Source: Patulibacter sp. | Lineage (GTDB): Bacteria; Actinomycetota; Thermoleophilia; Solirubrobacterales; Solirubrobacteraceae | Direction of reading: 5' to 3' | DNA: 8,967 nt | NCBI GenBank assembly: GCA_023268575.1 | Contig: JALRCL010000449.1 | Location: 1 to 8,967 of the forward strand | Part shown: piece by piece, positions 6,267 to 8,967 of the stretch | How positions within the stretch are numbered: position 1 is the first letter of the stretch | Layout: each line of letters opens with the position of its first letter | Notes under the pieces: model-generated | Seen by the model: the letters and a program-made list of their open reading frames with translations, nothing else | What the model was told of the DNA's origin: nothing | Database searches by the model: none | Position numbers and translations under genes: made by a program

Positions 6267-7319
6267 TCAGGCGGCCGGCGGAGCGTGGGCGTCGAGCCAG
6301 GCCACCGCGTGGGCGCGGTAGCGGGCGATGCCCTTGTAGTCGGCCATGTCCTCGGGCAGCTCGGCGAGCACCGCGCGCGTGCGGCGCGCCCACTCGGGGA
6401 CCCGTGCGACGTCGCGCAGCGGCAGCATCGAGGTGCGGATGAGGAAGAGGATCGCGCCGGAGACCGGCAGCCGCGCGAGGTGCTGGACCTCGACGCGCAG
6501 GTGGACGCGATCGCCGGCGTTCTCCGCCGTCACCGCGCGCCGGTCGGGGCCCCACGTCGGGTACTCCTCGGTGCACGTGTCGAGGCGCCCGTCGACGGTG
6601 AGCGTCCAGTTCGTGCGGCGGTACGCCTGCTCGGGCGTGAGGCGCATGAGGAACCGCTCGGCCTGGGCGAAGATCCCCTCGACCGGCGCCCGCGGGACCG
6701 GGCCGTGGAACTGCTGGAAGCTCATGCCGAGGTCGAAGGCCAACGACCAGTCGGCGGCGAAGGTCAGCAGGCCGGCGTCGAGCCACAGGTGGCCGTCGCG
6801 CTGGTCCAGCAGGCAGACGTCCTCCTGCACCTGGGAGCCGAGCCAGCGCAGCGGCGGCGCCGGCAGCGAGTCGTCGTCGCCGAGCGTGAACGACGTCTCG
6901 GTCCCGAGCACCGCGTTCGTCCAGTGCCGGCGCAGGCCCTCGCGCCGCAGCGCGAACCGGTCGGGCGCGTCGCGGGCCATCGACGAGAGGCAGAGCTCGA
7001 TCGCGTCCCACGCGGCCTCGCCCATGTGTGGCAGCAGGAGGCAGCGGTCGGGGTCGGCGGCGATGATCCGCTCGCGCTCGGCGAGCTCCTCGCGGTAGTG
7101 GTCGTCGACGTCGACGAGGCTCGCGCCCCACCCGCCGGCGGCGGTCTCGCGCCACGCCGGCGCGGGCTCGACGTTGGCGCTGTAGCGGTAGGCGTCCCGC
7201 GGGAACGGGAAGGGGAACCGCCGGATGGCGTCGGGCAGGTCGGGACGGCGGGCCTCGCCCGCCGCCGGCCGCGGGGGAGCGGGGGCCCGGACGGTCGCGA
7301 TCGACGGCGAAGGGGTCAC
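6267..7319 (-). CDS. DUF3445 haem-dependent oxidative N-demethylase alpha-subunit family protein
   Basis: Member of DUF3445 (350 residues), the family of the haem-PAS catalytic subunit of haem-dependent oxidative N-demethylase, also known as a subunit of dimethylamine monooxygenase; the known reaction uses O2 and reductant to convert dimethylamine to methylamine and formaldehyde. Seen: FPFPFPRDAYRYSANVEP 35-52 near the start, FHGPVPR 204-210 (His205 is a possible haem-pocket residue, my inference), YRRTNW 233-238, RVEVQHLARLPVSGAILFLIRT 275-296, PLRDVA 300-305 and YKGI 328-331. The conserved R-x-E-x-Q-x-L-x-RLP block is diagnostic. Start GTG at 7319 overlaps the reductase stop as GTGA and has GGAG eight bases upstream. 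The N-terminal 30 residues are Pro/Ala-rich and poorly conserved. Cytoplasmic, with electrons expected from the adjacent reductase. Substrate might be another N-methyl compound. Confidence 0.88.
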   Translation of the reverse strand: MTPSPSIATVRAPAPPRPAAGEARRPDLPDAIRRFPFPFPRDAYRYSANVEPAPAWRETAAGGWGASLVDVDDHYREELAERERIIAADPDRCLLLPHMGEAAWDAIELCLSSMARDAPDRFALRREGLRRHWTNAVLGTETSFTLGDDDSLPAPPLRWLGSQVQEDVCLLDQRDGHLWLDAGLLTFAADWSLAFDLGMSFQQFHGPVPRAPVEGIFAQAERFLMRLTPEQAYRRTNWTLTVDGRLDTCTEEYPTWGPDRRAVTAENAGDRVHLRVEVQHLARLPVSGAILFLIRTSMLPLRDVARVPEWARRTRAVLAELPEDMADYKGIARYRAHAVAWLDAHAPPAA

Positions 7320-8257
7320 AGGTCGAGCTCCAGCACGGGGGAGGCGCAACGCGAGACGCACGGCATGATCGCCGTGCCGCTCGCCCGCTCCTCGTCGGAC
7401 AGGTACAGGTCGTGGTGCTGCGGCTCGCCGGCCAGGACGCCGGCCCGGCACTCGCCGCAGACGCCCTGGCGGCAGAGGCTCGGCAGACCGGTCCCGGCCC
7501 GTTCGAGGACCTCGAGCAGGGTCTCGTCCGCGCCGACCGGCAGCTCCGCGCCGCTGCGCGCGAGACGGACGCGGAACGGCGTCCCGGGCGGTGCCTCGAC
7601 GCCGACGAACCGCTCGCTGTGCAACCGGCCCTCGGGCCAGCCCCGCTCGCGCGCGGCGCCGAGGGCCTCGTCGATCATCGCGGGGGGCCCGCAGACCGAG
7701 AGGTGGGTGCCGATCGCCGCCTCGTCCAGCAGCCGCGGCAGCGCGGCGGCGAAGGCGCCGCGACCGCGGTGCAGGTGCAGTCGCGGGGCGGGCACCCCGA
7801 GCGCCGCGGCGTGCGGACCGTCGCCGGCGCGGTGGACGTGATGCAGCTCGTAGGAGATCCCGCGCCGCTCGAAGTGCGCCACGTAGCTCAGGAAGGGCGT
7901 CAGGCCGATCCCGGCGCCGACGAGCAGGTGGTGGCGGGCGGCGGCCGGCGGCGCGAACGCCGAGCGCGGCGCGCCGACCTCGACCTCCTGGCCCGGGGCC
8001 AGCGCGTCGTGCAGCCAGCGCGATCCGCCGCGTCCCTCGGCGACCCGCAGCACGGAGACCGCGTAGTGCGTCGCGTCGCGCGGGTCGCTCGTCAGGGAGT
8101 AGGCGTTGACGCGCTCGCCGCAGCGCAGCTCGACGTGGCTGCCGGGGGCGAACGGGGCGAGCGCCCCGCCGTCGAGCGGCTCCAAGCGGAGGGTGCGGAC
8201 CCGGGGCGCCGGCTCCTCGACGGCCGCCACGCGCATCGGACGCATCGCCGCGCTCAC
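7316..8257 (-). CDS. PDR/VanB-type FMN, NAD and [2Fe-2S] oxidoreductase
   Basis: Electron-transfer reductase (313 residues) expected to pass electrons from NAD(P)H through flavin and a [2Fe-2S] centre to the haem demethylase. Seen: flavin-binding NAYSLTSDP at 51-59 and GGSRWLHD at 77-84; nucleotide-binding GAGIGLTPFLS at 114-124 and CGPPAMID at 189-196; a C-terminal plant-type ferredoxin domain (about 227-313) with Cys262, Cys267, Cys270 (CRQGVCGEC) and Cys300, plus an extra Cys304 in PCVSRC. This FMN-NAD-ferredoxin order is that of phthalate dioxygenase reductase and VanB, at the usual length. Start GTG at 8257 overlaps the DmmA-family stop as GTGA, with GGGAG eight bases upstream; in-frame ATGs at 8245 and 8236 are alternatives but lose the coupling. 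It sits between the other two subunits, so it probably serves the demethylase rather than a ring dioxygenase. Confidence 0.92.
   Translation of the reverse strand: MSAAMRPMRVAAVEEPAPRVRTLRLEPLDGGALAPFAPGSHVELRCGERVNAYSLTSDPRDATHYAVSVLRVAEGRGGSRWLHDALAPGQEVEVGAPRSAFAPPAAARHHLLVGAGIGLTPFLSYVAHFERRGISYELHHVHRAGDGPHAAALGVPAPRLHLHRGRGAFAAALPRLLDEAAIGTHLSVCGPPAMIDEALGAARERGWPEGRLHSERFVGVEAPPGTPFRVRLARSGAELPVGADETLLEVLERAGTGLPSLCRQGVCGECRAGVLAGEPQHHDLYLSDEERASGTAIMPCVSRCASPVLELDL
7328..7331 (-). promoter_or_regulatory. Shine-Dalgarno GGAG fixing the DUF3445 GTG start
   Basis: GGAG inside the reductase's last codons stands eight bases before the GTG at 7319 and supports this start over the longer upstream frame beginning at 7451. 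It is part of a GGAGCTCG block that recurs at the upstream gene junction. Confidence 0.7.
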
Positions 8258-8874
8258 GCCGCGAGCTCCCGCTCGGGCACCGAACGCTCGTGCGCCGCGG
8301 CGTCGTCCGCGCCCAGCTCCTCCGCGTCGGCGTGGAAGCCCATGTAGGCGCCGATCCGCGGGGAGTAGTGGTGGAAGACCTCCAGCGGGACGCCGCAGCC
8401 CTGGCACGCCTGGCGCTCGCCGACCTCGGCGGTCGTGGGGGTGAGGGTGCGGCAGTGCGTGCAGCGCACGAGGCGCGGTCCGGTCACGGTCCGCACGCCG
8501 GCGATCTCCGTCGGCCGCAGCCCGGCGCGCAGCGCCGCGGCGGTCACGCGCCCGAGCAGCGCCTCGCTGCCGGCGACGGCCAGCCGCGTCGCGGCGGTCG
8601 CGCCGTCGAGCGCGATCGAGAGGCGCTCCGCGATCCGGACCGCCTCGTCGTCGGCGCGCACCGCGTCGGCGTCGGCACCGGCGGGGGCGAGCCCGCCACC
8701 GACCTCGGTCACGGTGACCCCCGCGGCGAGCGCGTCGCGGCGCCAGCGCGCCGCCGCGGCACGGGCCACGGGGTCGCCGGCGGCCGCGATCACGAGGCTG
8801 TGGCCGGTGCGGTCGACCGGTCCGGCCTCCGTCGGCCAGCGCGGCTCGCTCGTCATGTCGTGGGGGCGGGCCAC
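8254..8874 (-). CDS. dmmA: DmmA-family dimethylamine monooxygenase subunit (zinc ribbon)
   Basis: Accessory subunit (206 residues) of the dimethylamine monooxygenase / oxidative N-demethylase system. Seen: an Ala-rich N-terminal alpha/beta domain (about 25-135), with LVIAAAGDP at 27-35 and LAVAGSEALLGRVTAAALRAGL at 98-119, then a zinc-ribbon with CTHC at 138-141 and CQGC at 157-160, and directly after it LEVFHHYSPRIGAYMGF at 164-180. The four Cys plus HxYSxRxxAYMGF signature is what I recognise as DmmA-family. The precise biochemical job is not settled to my knowledge. Start GTG at 8874 is preferred over the in-frame ATG at 8856, because GAGG lies nine bases before the GTG while nothing purine-rich precedes the ATG. 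It follows the previous gene by 11 bp and overlaps the reductase start by 4 bases. The C-terminal tail from about 185 is acidic and probably flexible. Confidence 0.85.
   Translation of the reverse strand: MARPHDMTSEPRWPTEAGPVDRTGHSLVIAAAGDPVARAAAARWRRDALAAGVTVTEVGGGLAPAGADADAVRADDEAVRIAERLSIALDGATAATRLAVAGSEALLGRVTAAALRAGLRPTEIAGVRTVTGPRLVRCTHCRTLTPTTAEVGERQACQGCGVPLEVFHHYSPRIGAYMGFHADAEELGADDAAAHERSVPERELAA
8266..8270 (-). promoter_or_regulatory. Shine-Dalgarno GGGAG fixing the reductase GTG start
   Basis: GGGAG within the end of the DmmA-family gene lies eight bases upstream of GTG at 8257, which overlaps the TGA stop. It favours this start over the internal ATGs at 8245 and 8236. The same GGAGCTCG block occurs before the DUF3445 gene. 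Confidence 0.7.
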
Positions 8875-8883
8875 GGCCGCCGT

Positions 8884-8887
8884 CCTC
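8884..8887 (-). promoter_or_regulatory. Shine-Dalgarno GAGG fixing the dmmA-family GTG start
   Basis: GAGG overlaps the stop codon of the preceding gene and stands nine bases before GTG at 8874. It decides for that start over the ATG at 8856. Confidence 0.6.
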
Positions 8888-8967
8888 AGGGGGCGAAGGA
8901 GCGGTGGCCGGTGTAGAACGCGAGCGTGTCTTCGGTCGTCTCGAAGAGCACCCTGATGCCCTCCGGG
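8886..8967 (-). CDS. C-terminal 26 residues of an unidentified upstream operon gene
   Basis: An open frame enters from the right edge and ends with TGA at 8886, encoding a C-terminal end that includes VLFETTEDTLAF and YTGHRSFAP. Its stop overlaps the GAGG of the next gene, with an 11-bp gap to the GTG start, so it is in the same operon as the demethylase subunits. I do not recognise the family from 26 residues. A further demethylase subunit or a folate-dependent formaldehyde-handling partner (GcvT-like) would make sense in context, but that is inference only. Confidence 0.65.
   Translation of the reverse strand, partial: PEGIRVLFETTEDTLAFYTGHRSFAP

Noticed and set aside
6178..7841. Plus- and minus-strand frames overlapping the DUF3445 and reductase genes
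   Set aside because: They are shadows of the two genes identified by family motifs and lack motifs of their own.
1..8967. CRISPR arrays, insertion sequences, tRNA or rRNA genes, attachment sites
   Set aside because: I saw no regularly spaced repeats, transposase motifs, terminal inverted repeats or RNA-gene-like segments on either strand.

Overview
The window is very GC-rich chromosomal DNA in which every gene I can support lies on the minus strand, read from right to left. The base composition, the many GTG starts and the long antisense open frames point to a high-GC actinobacterium. A soil Thermoleophilia/Solirubrobacterales-type organism is my guess, but there is no rRNA or other marker here to prove it.

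Right third (about 6267-8967): a tightly packed operon for oxidative N-demethylation of a small methylated amine. In order of transcription it holds the last 26 codons of an unidentified gene, a DmmA-family zinc-ribbon protein, a reductase of the FMN/NAD/[2Fe-2S] (PDR/VanB) type, and a DUF3445 protein, the family of the haem-PAS alpha subunit of haem-dependent oxidative N-demethylase / dimethylamine monooxygenase. The last three are joined by two GTGA stop/start overlaps, each preceded by a nearly identical Shine-Dalgarno block, so the subunits are probably translationally coupled.

Middle (5849-6266): a gene-free stretch of about 420 bp, clearly less GC-rich at its right-hand part. It holds a possible terminator, three dyads built on CCAA/TTGG half-sites, and a promoter-like TTGAGA/TATCGT pair about 15 bp upstream of the next gene.

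Left-centre (1014-5848): a complete ABC importer of the branched-chain amino acid / urea / short-chain amide class (HAAT). Its order is unusual: an ATPase in which UrtD-like and UrtE-like halves are fused in one chain, then a Tat-type lipoprotein binding protein of the UrtA/AmiC/FmdD kind, then UrtB/LivH-like and UrtC/LivM-like permeases. The last three are separated by 3 bp or overlap by 4 bp.

Left end (1-966): the N-terminal ATPase part of a large LuxR-type (MalT/LAL-like) regulator running off the window, preceded by a 9-bp perfect hairpin.

Working model (inference): the importer brings in a nitrogenous C1 compound (urea, short-chain or N-methylated amide, or similar), the demethylase releases formaldehyde and a less methylated amine, and the LuxR-type ATPase may control the locus. 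Substrates of both the importer and the demethylase are unproven.
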